Of a stretch of DNA of 64,000 nucleotides, positions 15,343 through 23,254 are shown piece after piece. The stretch is from contig NZ_JPFZ01000007.1 in assembly GCF_000722775.1 (NCBI RefSeq), forward strand, positions 2,501-66,500, written 5' to 3'. Position 1 is the stretch's first letter, and each line of letters begins with the position of its first letter. The notes beneath the pieces were generated by a model that had not been told where the DNA came from, did no database searches, and saw only the letters and a program-made list of their open reading frames with translations. The translations under genes were made by a program, and so were the position numbers. This DNA comes from Streptococcus mitis subsp. hohhotensis (lineage in GTDB: Bacteria > Bacillota > Bacilli > Lactobacillales > Streptococcaceae).

Positions 15343-15574
15343 AAACGATTTGAATAAAGATTGGATGGATACGATAGTCAGCACCACGATAGTGAATGTA
15401 GATATAATCCTGATGGTACATCGAGTTTGCTTCAGGTTTAGAAATTGGTGAGTAGAGTTCTGCATTTTCTTCCCACCAAATGTAAGGACTAGCCATATTT
15501 GGTCCCATTACACAATCGTCGTCGGCTGATAGGTTCACCCAATTTCCGCAAAGACATGCGTGAATTTCAGTCAT
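15335..15574 (-). CDS. Antisense moron-like protein, 79 aa
   Basis: MTEIHACLCGNWVNLSADDD opening, two close cysteines, many aromatic residues (SPYIWWEENAELY, YIYIHYRGADYRI). RBS AAAGGAGG and extended -10 TGCTATAAT as in the neighbouring antisense gene. Unknown function. Base composition is slightly richer in GC than the flanking early genes. Confidence 0.7.
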   Translation of the reverse strand: MTEIHACLCGNWVNLSADDDCVMGPNMASPYIWWEENAELYSPISKPEANSMYHQDYIYIHYRGADYRIHPIFIQIVSR

Positions 15575-15597
15575 AATATTACCTCCTTTCTGCTTAC

Positions 15598-15606
15598 ATT
15601 ATAGCA
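15598..15606 (-). promoter_or_regulatory. Extended -10 promoter of the second antisense gene
   Basis: TGCTATAAT on the minus strand. From here to the ATG the sequence differs from the first antisense leader at only a few positions. Confidence 0.6.
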
Positions 15607-15641
15607 GAAAAAGAGGGAAGGATAAGAAGATTGAGTAGAAT

Positions 15642-15670
15642 AAAAAAGCACCTAACAGGAGTCAGGCGCT
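15642..15670 (-). terminator. Leftward terminator-like hairpin
   Basis: On the minus strand a GCGCCT/AGGTGC stem (one mismatch) is followed by six T residues. It would stop leftward transcripts before they reach the antisense genes. Confidence 0.45.
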
Positions 15671-15705
15671 TACTAAAACAATTTAGACCATTATATCACA
15701 AAAAT

Positions 15706-15722
15706 GCTTGCCCGCATAGTTG
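15706..15722 (+). repeat. 17-bp repeat GCTTGCCCGCATAGTTG, copy 2
   Basis: Identical to the integrase-leader copy. Here it lies just upstream of the DUF771-like start codon, and the bases after it (AGAGGATG) may serve as its RBS. Confidence 0.6.
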
Positions 15723-15737
15723 AGAGGATGTAAAAAA

Positions 15738-16028
15738 ATGGAAGGTATAACCCTACAATTACGATTGGATGGCGAAAGTGCTGAATTGTTCACAAACCAA
15801 TTACTGGCCTTTGCTGAAAAGCAAGTCAAGGAGCAGTTAGAGAATGATCGCATGCCAATCAATCAACAAGCCTTGATGAAGAAGTTCGGCTTTACTCATG
15901 GCTATGTAAAGAAGTTAGAACGCAAAGGATTAAGATTTCGTAAGCAAGGGAAAGATATTATGTACGATGTCAATGATGTTTATGAGATTTTGGAATTAGA
16001 GAAAGAAGTACGAAAATTAAGAGGGTAA
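15738..16028 (+). CDS. DUF771-like phage protein
   Basis: 96 residues. N-terminal half helical; the C-terminal half MPINQQALMKKFGFTHGYVKKLERKGLRFRK looks like a winged-helix DNA-binding domain, then VNDVYEILELEKEVRKL. DUF771-type proteins lie in the early region of streptococcal and lactococcal phages and may bind DNA, possibly as excisionase-like factors. The ATG at 15738 is preferred over an upstream in-frame start inside the 17-bp repeat. Confidence 0.65.
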   Translation: MEGITLQLRLDGESAELFTNQLLAFAEKQVKEQLENDRMPINQQALMKKFGFTHGYVKKLERKGLRFRKQGKDIMYDVNDVYEILELEKEVRKLRG

Positions 16029-16041
16029 GGAGAGAGAAGAA

Positions 16042-16368
16042 ATGTTTGAACCACCGATTTTAGACCAGCTGATGGGTGTTGGAGCATTGCTGCTTGGATT
16101 TGCAGGGCTTTGCTGTCATATCAAACTACAAGAGGAGCGCAAGGAAGAAGAGAGACAAAAAGAGCAAGAATTTGCGTCTATGTTTATCAAAGGCTACAAT
16201 CACGCATTCGAACGTGGTAGAGAGGACAAATGGCAAGAGGTTCGCAAGAATATTCGCCGTGAGTTCAAAGGCTTCACATTTGACAACGAACCGCCTGTAG
16301 GCTTGCGTCCTGAACCATTAGCATTACCAGAACCACGAAGAACACGCTATACAAAGCGTTTGGGATAG
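16042..16368 (+). CDS. Membrane-anchored phage protein, 108 aa
   Basis: One N-terminal hydrophobic helix (MGVGALLLGFAGLCCHI), then a Lys/Glu-rich coiled-coil-like region and a Pro-rich basic tail. RBS GGAGAG. Common type in streptococcal phage early clusters; function unknown. Confidence 0.6.
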   Translation: MFEPPILDQLMGVGALLLGFAGLCCHIKLQEERKEEERQKEQEFASMFIKGYNHAFERGREDKWQEVRKNIRREFKGFTFDNEPPVGLRPEPLALPEPRRTRYTKRLG

Positions 16369-16384
16369 AGCAAAGGAGACGCAA

Positions 16385-16591
16385 ATGACTAGAATTGAAC
16401 TTGAAAACCGTGTGTGGCTTTTGGCCAATCATGAAGAAAAAACGAATTGCTGGAACTTGGAAAGGTGTATGCTCATGTTTGATTATGACAGAGATATAAT
16501 GCAACCGCCTGAGCCACGAGAAGAACTCGACCCAAGCCAGTACATCTATGTTGGATGTGGGCAGTATCGATATGTGGGTGATGAAATATGA
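16385..16591 (+). CDS. Small early phage protein, 68 aa
   Basis: MTRIELENRVWLLANHEEKT opening, acidic and aromatic-rich. RBS AAAGGAG. Its TGA overlaps the next ATG (ATGA), showing translational coupling. Unknown. Confidence 0.6.
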   Translation: MTRIELENRVWLLANHEEKTNCWNLERCMLMFDYDRDIMQPPEPREELDPSQYIYVGCGQYRYVGDEI

Positions 16592-16767
16592 TTGAGGAAC
16601 TACTTGCAGAAATCGACAACTGGCGAGCTGAGTATATGCATCTTGGCCGAGAACTCGGAGAAATCATCAATGACCAACAGGATATTATTTTGAAATTACA
16701 AAACGAAAATAGACGTATAAAACGTGAAAATTGGAATTTGAAGAAGACGAAAGGAAGAAAGAAATGA
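16588..16767 (+). CDS. Small coiled-coil phage protein, 59 aa
   Basis: MIEELLAEIDNWRAEYMHLG start, heptad-like leucines and charged residues through the length, basic C-terminus. Coupled to both neighbours by ATGA overlaps. Unknown. Confidence 0.6.
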   Translation: MIEELLAEIDNWRAEYMHLGRELGEIINDQQDIILKLQNENRRIKRENWNLKKTKGRKK

Positions 16768-16946
16768 AAAAACGATTATATTACAAAAAATGGAAACAAG
16801 AACTTAGAGAGGCAATGAGAGAAGAAATTGATGGCGATTATCTAACCGAGAAAATGGTTAGAAAAATGAGTATTAGCGATATGTCACACTATTTGAACCG
16901 ATTAGCATTAGAAGAAGCTGGATACTGTGGGACAATGTTTAATTAA
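16764..16946 (+). CDS. Small early phage protein, 60 aa
   Basis: ATG at 16764 (ATGA overlap with the gene before, RBS AAAGGAAG). MKKRLYYKKWKQELREAMRE opening, basic then acidic. An upstream GTG/TTG extension has no RBS. Unknown. Confidence 0.55.
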   Translation: MKKRLYYKKWKQELREAMREEIDGDYLTEKMVRKMSISDMSHYLNRLALEEAGYCGTMFN

Positions 16947-16967
16947 TAAAAGAAAGATGGGAATAAA

Positions 16968-17105
16968 ATGAGTTACGAGCAAATATCAGAATCAACATAC
17001 TTTCAAAACATGAGCTACTGGAACCAAGTTGCACAAAATTATAGAGCGTTAGGCGGTCTAGGAATTTGTGATGATGAAACAGGCGAAGAGCTTTACACAA
17101 TTTAA
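16968..17105 (+). CDS. Small early phage protein, 45 aa
   Basis: MSYEQISESTYFQNMSYWNQ opening, ends DDETGEELYTI. RBS AAAGATGGG. Located just before recT. Unknown. Confidence 0.5.
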   Translation: MSYEQISESTYFQNMSYWNQVAQNYRALGGLGICDDETGEELYTI

Positions 17106-17118
17106 GGAGAAGAACAAA

Positions 17119-18048
17119 ATGACAAACGAACTAACACAGAAGCAAGTTACATCAAATGTTGCAACACGAATCGAAGCAATGAAGGGCGAAGGACTCTTAA
17201 TCGCACCGAATTATAGCGTTAGCAATGCACTGAGTTCAGCATATTATGCTCTAAAAAACTCCAACAGTGGGAATTTGCTCCAGCAATGCACTCAAGACAG
17301 CGTTTATAACGCGTTATTAGAAATGGTAACCCAAGGACTAAGCCCGGCTAAAAAGCAATGTTACTTTATCAAATATGGCTCTGACGTCCAATTGAGAATG
17401 TCTTATTTTGGGACCATTAAAGTTACTAAAGATTTGCAAGAGGTGAAAGACGTTACTGCTAATGTTGTCTACGAAGGGGATACGCTAGAGGTATCAGTTG
17501 AGAACGGGCGTAAGAAGTTAGTCAAACATGAGACAGATTGGCAGAACGCAGATAATCCAATAATCGCTGCTTATTGCATCATCACTCGAACTGACGGAGA
17601 AGAGTTCTTTGAAGTCATGACTAAAAAACAAATTGACAAGTCATGGTCTAAGGCGAAAACGAAAAATGTCCAAATCGACTTCCCTGACCAGATGGCTATG
17701 AGAACGGTTATCAATCGTGCGGCTAAAATGTTTATCAACACAAGCAATGACAGCGACTTGTTCGCTGGAGCAATCAATAACACAATTGCTGACGAGTATG
17801 ACAATGGTCGTCAAATGAAAGAAGCTGAGCCAGTGAGAGAAGAGGCTGAAACATTAGATAGTATCCTTGGAGCTTCTGAAGAAGTGACTGAAAAATCAAA
17901 AAAAGAGGTTATCAACCAGGAATTGACGACCACAGATACAAGCTACCCAGCAGATGAAGTTCCAGATTTTGATAAAGAAACGGGCGAAGTAATTGATAAG
18001 GAGCCAGAAAATGGTCAAATAGACATGCTAGAAGGGGAGGATTTCTAA
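17119..18048 (+). CDS. recT: RecT-family single-strand annealing protein
   Basis: 309 residues from the ATG after AAGGAG at 17119. The RecT core is clear: NALLEMVTQGLSPAKKQCYFI, RMSYFGTIKVTK, IAAYCII and FPDQMAMRTVINRAAKMFIN. RecT anneals complementary strands during phage recombination and replication. The Glu-rich C-terminal tail is typical. It forms an operon with the DUF1351 and nuclease genes, a RecT/RecE-like arrangement. Confidence 0.92.
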   Translation: MTNELTQKQVTSNVATRIEAMKGEGLLIAPNYSVSNALSSAYYALKNSNSGNLLQQCTQDSVYNALLEMVTQGLSPAKKQCYFIKYGSDVQLRMSYFGTIKVTKDLQEVKDVTANVVYEGDTLEVSVENGRKKLVKHETDWQNADNPIIAAYCIITRTDGEEFFEVMTKKQIDKSWSKAKTKNVQIDFPDQMAMRTVINRAAKMFINTSNDSDLFAGAINNTIADEYDNGRQMKEAEPVREEAETLDSILGASEEVTEKSKKEVINQELTTTDTSYPADEVPDFDKETGEVIDKEPENGQIDMLEGEDF

Positions 18049-18049
18049 A

Positions 18050-19231
18050 ATGGTTGAAGAATTAAAAGATGTGACAGATAGCTTAGAACTTGTTCCAGTA
18101 ACAGATTTAGAGATTGGTTTTACTCTAAAAGCCGCTGAAATCGAAATCCAAGGTAAAGAAGTTCTGGAGCAAGCTTTAGAGTCTTACAAAAAGAAATACG
18201 CTGGCTATATTGTTACAGAAGAAACTTTATCAGATGACATTAAAGTCAAAGACGAGTTGGGACGAGTACAGCGTCAAATTGAACAAGAACTTAAAAACCA
18301 GCTTTCAGAATACTCTAAACCTCTTGACGAAGCAAAGGCGTGGGTTGAAAGCATATTAGACCCTATCAAAACTTTGCAGACAGACATTAAAAATCAAATC
18401 AGGGAGTTTGAGGAGAGAGAAACAGAAGCCCGAAAGGAAACGGTCAGAGAAGCTTTTGAATCTGCAATCGCAGAAAGTGGTACAGAACTTGACATCAAAT
18501 TATTTGCTATTTACTTTGACGATTTCAGCAAGAAGAAGTGTTTTATGGCCGACAATGTGCGAATCAATCAAGCTACCTCTAAGATGATCGTCGGATTGGT
18601 TGCAGAAGAAGCTACTAAGAAGCAACAACGTGAAGCTGGACTTATCCAGATTACAGAAGCGGCAGCTAAAGCTGGTCTCGGACCTACTGTCTACATTCGT
18701 AGTTATGACAAGGGAGCGAAACTTGCTGATGTTTTGCAAGCAATTCTTGATGATAAGGCATTAGCTGAAAAAACTAAAGCGGAAACCGAACTAAAAAAGC
18801 GTATTGATGAAATGACTGCTATCGCGGTAGCTAAAGGTTTGAACCCTGAAAAGTACGTTGATTTGCTAAGAGAGGGTCGCTCTGCTTTGGATACTATCGA
18901 TATCTTACATGCAGACGCAGATGAGCTTAGACGGACCAAAGCAGAAGCAGAACAAGAAGCTCAGAGTCGATTCTGCGCCCAAAATCAGCCTGAATTTAGG
19001 TCAGAAAGCAGTTCAGGGGGTAATCATACCCTAGAGCAAGAAACAGGCCGAAAATCGCAAAATATGGCTTCTGAGGATGGCGTTAAAAAATATGGTTACA
19101 AATTTACTGTAGATTTAATTTTTCCGGCAGAAAATGCAAAGGAAATAAAGGAGCAATTCAAAGAATGGCTTAACGCTAACGGTGTTCAATTTGAGCCACG
19201 AACAAAATCAGTAAAGGTGGAAATGGAATGA
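18050..19231 (+). CDS. DUF1351 phage protein
   Basis: 393 residues, one base after recT. Long helical protein with coiled-coil regions (about 60-150 and 230-310) and DLEIGFTLKAAEIEIQGKE near the N-terminus, as in DUF1351 proteins that sit beside recT in Gram-positive phages. The last 60 residues (YGYKFTVDLIFPAENAKEIK) form a separate small domain. Likely helper of recombination or replication; mechanism unknown. Confidence 0.75.
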   Translation: MVEELKDVTDSLELVPVTDLEIGFTLKAAEIEIQGKEVLEQALESYKKKYAGYIVTEETLSDDIKVKDELGRVQRQIEQELKNQLSEYSKPLDEAKAWVESILDPIKTLQTDIKNQIREFEERETEARKETVREAFESAIAESGTELDIKLFAIYFDDFSKKKCFMADNVRINQATSKMIVGLVAEEATKKQQREAGLIQITEAAAKAGLGPTVYIRSYDKGAKLADVLQAILDDKALAEKTKAETELKKRIDEMTAIAVAKGLNPEKYVDLLREGRSALDTIDILHADADELRRTKAEAEQEAQSRFCAQNQPEFRSESSSGGNHTLEQETGRKSQNMASEDGVKKYGYKFTVDLIFPAENAKEIKEQFKEWLNANGVQFEPRTKSVKVEME

Positions 19232-20040
19232 CAATGGATTTACTTGGAGAAGATTACTACTCAGCAGCTTCCGCACGTCAATACTGGTCTATCTCGCAAT
19301 ACAAGCGATTTAGAGAGTGCGAAGCACGGGCATTGGCAGAGCTAGAGGGAGAGTGGGAAGACCAACGAGATAACACAGCTCTTTTGGTTGGTAACATGGT
19401 TCACAGCTATTTTGAAAGCCCAGAAGCACACAAGAAGTTTATGGATGAAAATGCGGATGCCATGATTTCGAAAGCTGGGAAAACCAAAGGTCAGTTAAAA
19501 GCTGACTTCTTAGTCGGCCAGCGAATGATTGAGCGACTGGAAGCTGACAAACAGTTCATGGACTATTATGTTGGCCAAAAAGAGGTTGCTGTCACAGGCA
19601 AAATCGAAGGGGTGGAATTTAAAGGCAAGATTGACTGCCTCAATGTCGAAAAGGGCTATTTTGTAGACATTAAGACTACAAAATCAGACATTGACAGCAT
19701 GGTATGGGTTCAGGATGAAGCAAGCGGACGAAATATTCAAGTCCGCTGGTTCGAAGCTTGGGGATATATATTGCAGATGGCAGTGTATAAGAAAATGCTA
19801 GAAGAGAAGTATGGCAAGAAGTTTACCCCTGTTATCTATGCCGTGACTAAAGAATCTACTCCTGATACCCGAGCGATTGTTTTTCAATCTCAGGAAAAAC
19901 TTGATTACGAGTTATCTGAGTTATCTATGCTTATTAAGCGTCTTGACGATGTTAAAAAAGGTAAAGAATGGGTAACACCATGTGGTCATTGTGAATACTG
20001 CAAAACAAAAGCTTTGAGTCAACGTGTGGAGGTAATCTGA
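19228..20040 (+). CDS. PD-(D/E)XK nuclease (RecE/Cas4-like exonuclease)
   Basis: 270 residues, ATGA overlap with DUF1351. Nuclease core: GNMVHSYFE (helical His), EVAVTGKIEGVEFKGKIDCL with the active Asp, and VDIKTTKSD (D-x-K). Three C-terminal cysteines (CGHCEYC) could take part in an Fe-S or zinc site as in Cas4/AddB-like members. It likely resects double-strand ends to feed RecT. Confidence 0.8.
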   Translation: MTMDLLGEDYYSAASARQYWSISQYKRFRECEARALAELEGEWEDQRDNTALLVGNMVHSYFESPEAHKKFMDENADAMISKAGKTKGQLKADFLVGQRMIERLEADKQFMDYYVGQKEVAVTGKIEGVEFKGKIDCLNVEKGYFVDIKTTKSDIDSMVWVQDEASGRNIQVRWFEAWGYILQMAVYKKMLEEKYGKKFTPVIYAVTKESTPDTRAIVFQSQEKLDYELSELSMLIKRLDDVKKGKEWVTPCGHCEYCKTKALSQRVEVI

Positions 20041-20264
20041 TGATCTATCTCTACGAAAATCATCTCGGTGGCTGGTACACGCTAGATCAATATGAAGAGC
20101 CAGATTACTGCGAAACACGCAGGGAATGTGATGAGTACATCGGCTCATTTCGTAGCATGGAAGGTGTTGCTCTGAAGCTATTGAAAGAGGATGCTTCAGA
20201 CGAGGAAATTCATCGAGTCACTGGATTGAAAGTGATTATTAAGTTTGAAAAAGTGAGGAAATAA
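20040..20264 (+). CDS. Small early phage protein, 74 aa
   Basis: MIYLYENHLGGWYTLDQYEE opening, acidic. Its ATG overlaps the stop of the nuclease gene (TGATG). Unknown function. Confidence 0.6.
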   Translation: MIYLYENHLGGWYTLDQYEEPDYCETRRECDEYIGSFRSMEGVALKLLKEDASDEEIHRVTGLKVIIKFEKVRK

Positions 20265-20265
20265 A

Positions 20266-20514
20266 ATGATTAAAACAGTATTTCTATCATCCGACTACCC
20301 ATCTGACGAGGCGATTGATAATCAAATAAATAGCTGGTTTGAAGAGAATCCAGACATTAAGTTGATTGACATCAAATTTCAATCAAACGTATCTGCTGTT
20401 GCTGACAGTGGATTCAGCGCTGAATATTGGCATACGTCAGCATTGATTATTTACAAAGTTCCCTCAGAGAACAATATAAAAAGTATCAAATCAAAAGAAA
20501 AGATAAAAAAATAA
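20266..20514 (+). CDS. Cse60-like (DUF2758-type) small protein
   Basis: 82 residues. KTVFLSSDYPSDEAIDNQIN and WHTSALIIYK are features of the small Cse60/DUF2758 proteins found in Bacillus and in phages. Function unknown. Palindrome copy C lies 7 bases after its stop. Confidence 0.55.
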   Translation: MIKTVFLSSDYPSDEAIDNQINSWFEENPDIKLIDIKFQSNVSAVADSGFSAEYWHTSALIIYKVPSENNIKSIKSKEKIKK

Positions 20515-20521
20515 CCAAAAC

Positions 20522-20548
20522 CAACTATTTCCATTTTGGAAACAACTC
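20522..20548 (+). repeat. 27-bp palindrome, copy C
   Basis: CAACTA then TTTCCATTTTGGAAA then CAACTC. Same core and same gene-relative orientation as copies A and B; here on the plus strand between the Cse60-like gene and the methyltransferase. Confidence 0.6.
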
Positions 20549-20602
20549 AAAAACCAACAAGCCGTGCATTCTTGTAAAACTGCGAACTAGAAAACGTCAG
20601 TA

Positions 20603-20672
20603 AAGGTCATGTGACCTTGGACGAGCGACTGCCCGTATTTAGCCAATTCTCACAAAGGCAGTCGCATTTTTT
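20603..20672 (+). terminator. Terminator/attenuator upstream of the methyltransferase
   Basis: A 9-bp perfect stem GCGACTGCC/GGCAGTCGC (20625-20665) followed by six T residues, preceded by an AAGGTCA/TGACCTT inverted repeat (20603-20618). It stops early transcripts or acts as an attenuator for the gene beginning 11 bases later. Confidence 0.7.
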
Positions 20673-20682
20673 AGATAAACAG

Positions 20683-21768
20683 ATGAAATTTTTGGATTTA
20701 TTCGCTGGCATCGGCGGTTTTCGTCTTGGTATGGAGTCCGCCGGGCATGAATGCGTTGGATTTTGTGAAATAGACAAATACGCTAGAGCCAGTTATAAAG
20801 CGATACACAATACAGAGGGAGAAATTGAATTACATGACATTACAAGAGTCACAGATGAGTCTATTCGAAGATTCGGAAGTGTGGACGTTATCTGTGGGGG
20901 CTTTCCGTGCCAGGCTTTCAGCATTGCGGGACACAGACGAGGTTTTGAAGATACACGAGGAACTTTGTTCTTTGAAATCTGTAGGTTCGCATCTGTTCTC
21001 AGACCTAAATATTTATTCCTTGAGAACGTCAGAGGACTCCTCAACCATGACGGAGGGGCTACATTTGAAACCATCATCCGAACCTTGGACGAATTGGGGT
21101 ATGATGTGGAATGGCAAGTGCTTAATAGCAAGAATTTTGGTGTCCCCCAAAATCGGGAGCGTGTGTTCATTATCGGACATCTTAGAGGAGAACGTACCAG
21201 AAACGTTTTTCCTATCAGCGGAGAAAGTGAACAATCTGATCATCAACCACCAAAAATAGAAATTATAGGCAATACTAGAAATCCGAATGGCACAAGTAAA
21301 GGAACTAAAAGCGTGGTCTACGGTTCAGGTGGTGTAGTGGGAACTTTAACCGCAACAGATTACAAAGAGCCTAAGCAGGTCGCTATAAAACAGTTCGGAA
21401 TCCTGCAACCCAATTTTAATCAATGTGGAGTGGTTTACGAAACAGACGGCATCGCACCAACAATCCGAGCCTATCAAGGTGGAGGTCTTGAACCTAAAAT
21501 CATCCAACGTGGTCATGGGTATAATAAAGGCGGAGAATATGACATCGCTCCTACTTTAACTAGCAATGGCTATCACGAAAACAATCATTTATCAGATGGA
21601 TTTAGAATTAGAAAACTAACGCCACGAGAGTGCTGGAGATTGCAAGGATTCCCAGACTGGGCTTTTGATAAAGCGCAAGAGGTCAACTCAAACAGTCAAT
21701 TATACAAGCAAGCAGGAAACAGTGTGACAGTCAATGTCATTGCTGAAATAGCAAAGGAGTTACAATGA
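20683..21768 (+). CDS. DNA cytosine-5 methyltransferase
   Basis: 361 residues from MKFLDLFAGIGGFRLGMESA. Conserved C5 motifs: FAGIGG (SAM binding), GGFPCQAFS with the catalytic Cys, ENVRGL, RERVFIIG and QAGNSVTV (motif X). It methylates cytosine in DNA, probably to protect phage DNA from host restriction; no cognate nuclease is nearby. A GTG at 20611 would add 24 residues and place the terminator hairpin in the coding region, so the ATG is favoured although its RBS is poor. Confidence 0.88.
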   Translation: MKFLDLFAGIGGFRLGMESAGHECVGFCEIDKYARASYKAIHNTEGEIELHDITRVTDESIRRFGSVDVICGGFPCQAFSIAGHRRGFEDTRGTLFFEICRFASVLRPKYLFLENVRGLLNHDGGATFETIIRTLDELGYDVEWQVLNSKNFGVPQNRERVFIIGHLRGERTRNVFPISGESEQSDHQPPKIEIIGNTRNPNGTSKGTKSVVYGSGGVVGTLTATDYKEPKQVAIKQFGILQPNFNQCGVVYETDGIAPTIRAYQGGGLEPKIIQRGHGYNKGGEYDIAPTLTSNGYHENNHLSDGFRIRKLTPRECWRLQGFPDWAFDKAQEVNSNSQLYKQAGNSVTVNVIAEIAKELQ

Positions 21769-22280
21769 AAAATCTGACCTTATCGTTAGACATTTCAACT
21801 ACTGCGACAGGCTGGGCCGTATTTCACGGCTCTGACCTTGTCCAGAGTGGTGTCTTAAAACATAAAAGCAAATCGTTCTTTGAACGTGGGCGGTTCATGG
21901 CTAGTGAATTGCGAGCGATTCAATCGAGAGCGCTCCAGAAGTACGACTGCCATTTTGAATCGATTGTGGTCGAGAAGAATTCAGTCATGGGACCAAATCA
22001 GCAGTCTATGATCAGCATCGGAATTGTGACAGGTATCATCCTTGGCCGACTGATTGCTGACAATGTGTACTTCGTGAACGTGTCGACCTGGCGCAAGTAC
22101 TGGAAGTTTAGTTACAAGGACCGAAGTAAAAAGTCGATGAAGCTGCAGGCCGTTGCTAAGGTTGCGGATGAATTCGACCTGAACGTCAAAGACGATGAAG
22201 CTGACGCTATCCTGATTGGTTCATATTTTGTAAACCATGGCCAAGAATTTGGAAATTTGGAAAGCCACAAGGTGAGTTGA
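21765..22280 (+). CDS. RuvC-like Holliday junction resolvase
   Basis: 171 residues with an RNase H-like fold: LTLSLDISTTATGWAV (first Asp), VVEKNSVMGPN (Glu) and the C-terminal DDEADAILIG acidic pair. Matches phage RuvC proteins of lactococcal and streptococcal phages that cut branched DNA before packaging. ATGA overlap with the methyltransferase gene. Confidence 0.85.
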   Translation: MKNLTLSLDISTTATGWAVFHGSDLVQSGVLKHKSKSFFERGRFMASELRAIQSRALQKYDCHFESIVVEKNSVMGPNQQSMISIGIVTGIILGRLIADNVYFVNVSTWRKYWKFSYKDRSKKSMKLQAVAKVADEFDLNVKDDEADAILIGSYFVNHGQEFGNLESHKVS

Positions 22281-22291
22281 GGAGTTAGAAG

Positions 22292-22806
22292 ATGAATAAA
22301 GATAAAATTTATATCGAAGGGTATGAAGTTGGATTTTCAGTAGACACAACGGGGGCTAGGGAAAAGAAAATTCAAGTCGCCAGTGGAGAAATCGTGAGCA
22401 TAGACGAGAGATTCATTTACAAATCAATTGAACCAGAAAAAGTCAAAGTTCCGCAGTGTGTGGCGGATTGGTATGAGAAGAAAAAACATGATTTAAACCA
22501 TTATATTTGGGATTACATCTATAATTGGAATCATCAAGAGGAATCGGAATTTAAAAGATGGATGAACTGTTCAATAATCTCATTTCAAACCCTCGTCAAC
22601 ATGCACCAGTTCGGCTACGAGGTCGAGAAAGAGAAACGGTATTTTGTGAAGATTAGAGCGACAAAACACTACATTGCTAAAGATGGAACTGGGAAAATAT
22701 TTTTTCTTTAGCATACAAAGAAAGTTTTACAAAAAAAGAACTAGAAGAAGCTGGCTTCGGCTGGGTATTCGATTGCCCAGGAATTGAGATTGAGGAGGTG
22801 GAGTGA
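22292..22806 (+). pseudogene. DUF1642 phage gene with a C-terminal frameshift
   Basis: The frame from 22292 encodes 139 residues (MNKDKIYIEGYEVGFSVDTT) and stops at 22709. Another frame continues directly as LAYKESFTKKELEEAGFGWV to the TGA at 22804. FTKKELEEAGFGWVFDC is the normal C-terminal signature of DUF1642, so one base was lost or gained in the T-rich tract near 22700. The shortened protein may keep partial function. DUF1642 has no known role. Confidence 0.7.
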
Positions 22807-22964
22807 TGATACAACTATTCTGCCCAAATTGTAATTCAACGTCTTCAGTACATCACCATACTGATTGGCGACATTTCGATAATTCGACCGGTCGATTGAA
22901 ACCGGTCAGCGTTGTGCTATGCTTAGACTGTAAAACGCTATTTATAGACGATAGATCTTGGTAA
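22806..22964 (+). CDS. Small zinc-ribbon phage protein, 52 aa
   Basis: MIQLFCPNCNSTSSVHHHTD start with CPNC and a second CLDC pair 33 residues later: a treble-clef or zinc-ribbon metal site. ATG overlaps the DUF1642 TGA. Probable nucleic-acid or protein binder. Confidence 0.65.
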   Translation: MIQLFCPNCNSTSSVHHHTDWRHFDNSTGRLKPVSVVLCLDCKTLFIDDRSW

Positions 22965-22993
22965 AATAAATATCTAAAAAGGGAGGTCACAGA

Positions 22994-23254
22994 ATGAAAC
23001 GATTCATTACAGTATGTATCCTCGTCTCTGCTGGACTAAACATCTGGCAGATGGACAGGATTCGAGATTTGGAAGAGAAGAAGCCTATGATTATCTACAA
23101 GACGGATAATCAAGGCGCTGAGATATTTGGCAAGGTTGTCGAGAAAGGACGACATGGGAAGCTATACACACTTACGATTCGTGACTATGGTGTGTTTGTG
23201 GTTACGAAGGACGTGTATGACAAGGTGAAGATAGGAGATGAGGTTTTATTATAA
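22994..23254 (+). CDS. DUF1372 protein with N-terminal membrane/signal segment
   Basis: 86 residues; MKRFITVCILVSAGLNIWQM is a signal-like helix, then a beta-rich domain (GKVVEKGRHGKLYTLTIRDY) typical of DUF1372 proteins of streptococcal phages. RBS GGGAGG. Unknown function at the membrane. Confidence 0.65.
   Translation: MKRFITVCILVSAGLNIWQMDRIRDLEEKKPMIIYKTDNQGAEIFGKVVEKGRHGKLYTLTIRDYGVFVVTKDVYDKVKIGDEVLL

Noticed and set aside
20825-21259. Listing the alternative-frame ORF as a gene
   Set aside because: It may be a by-product of conserved methyltransferase motifs, so it is kept as a finding only.
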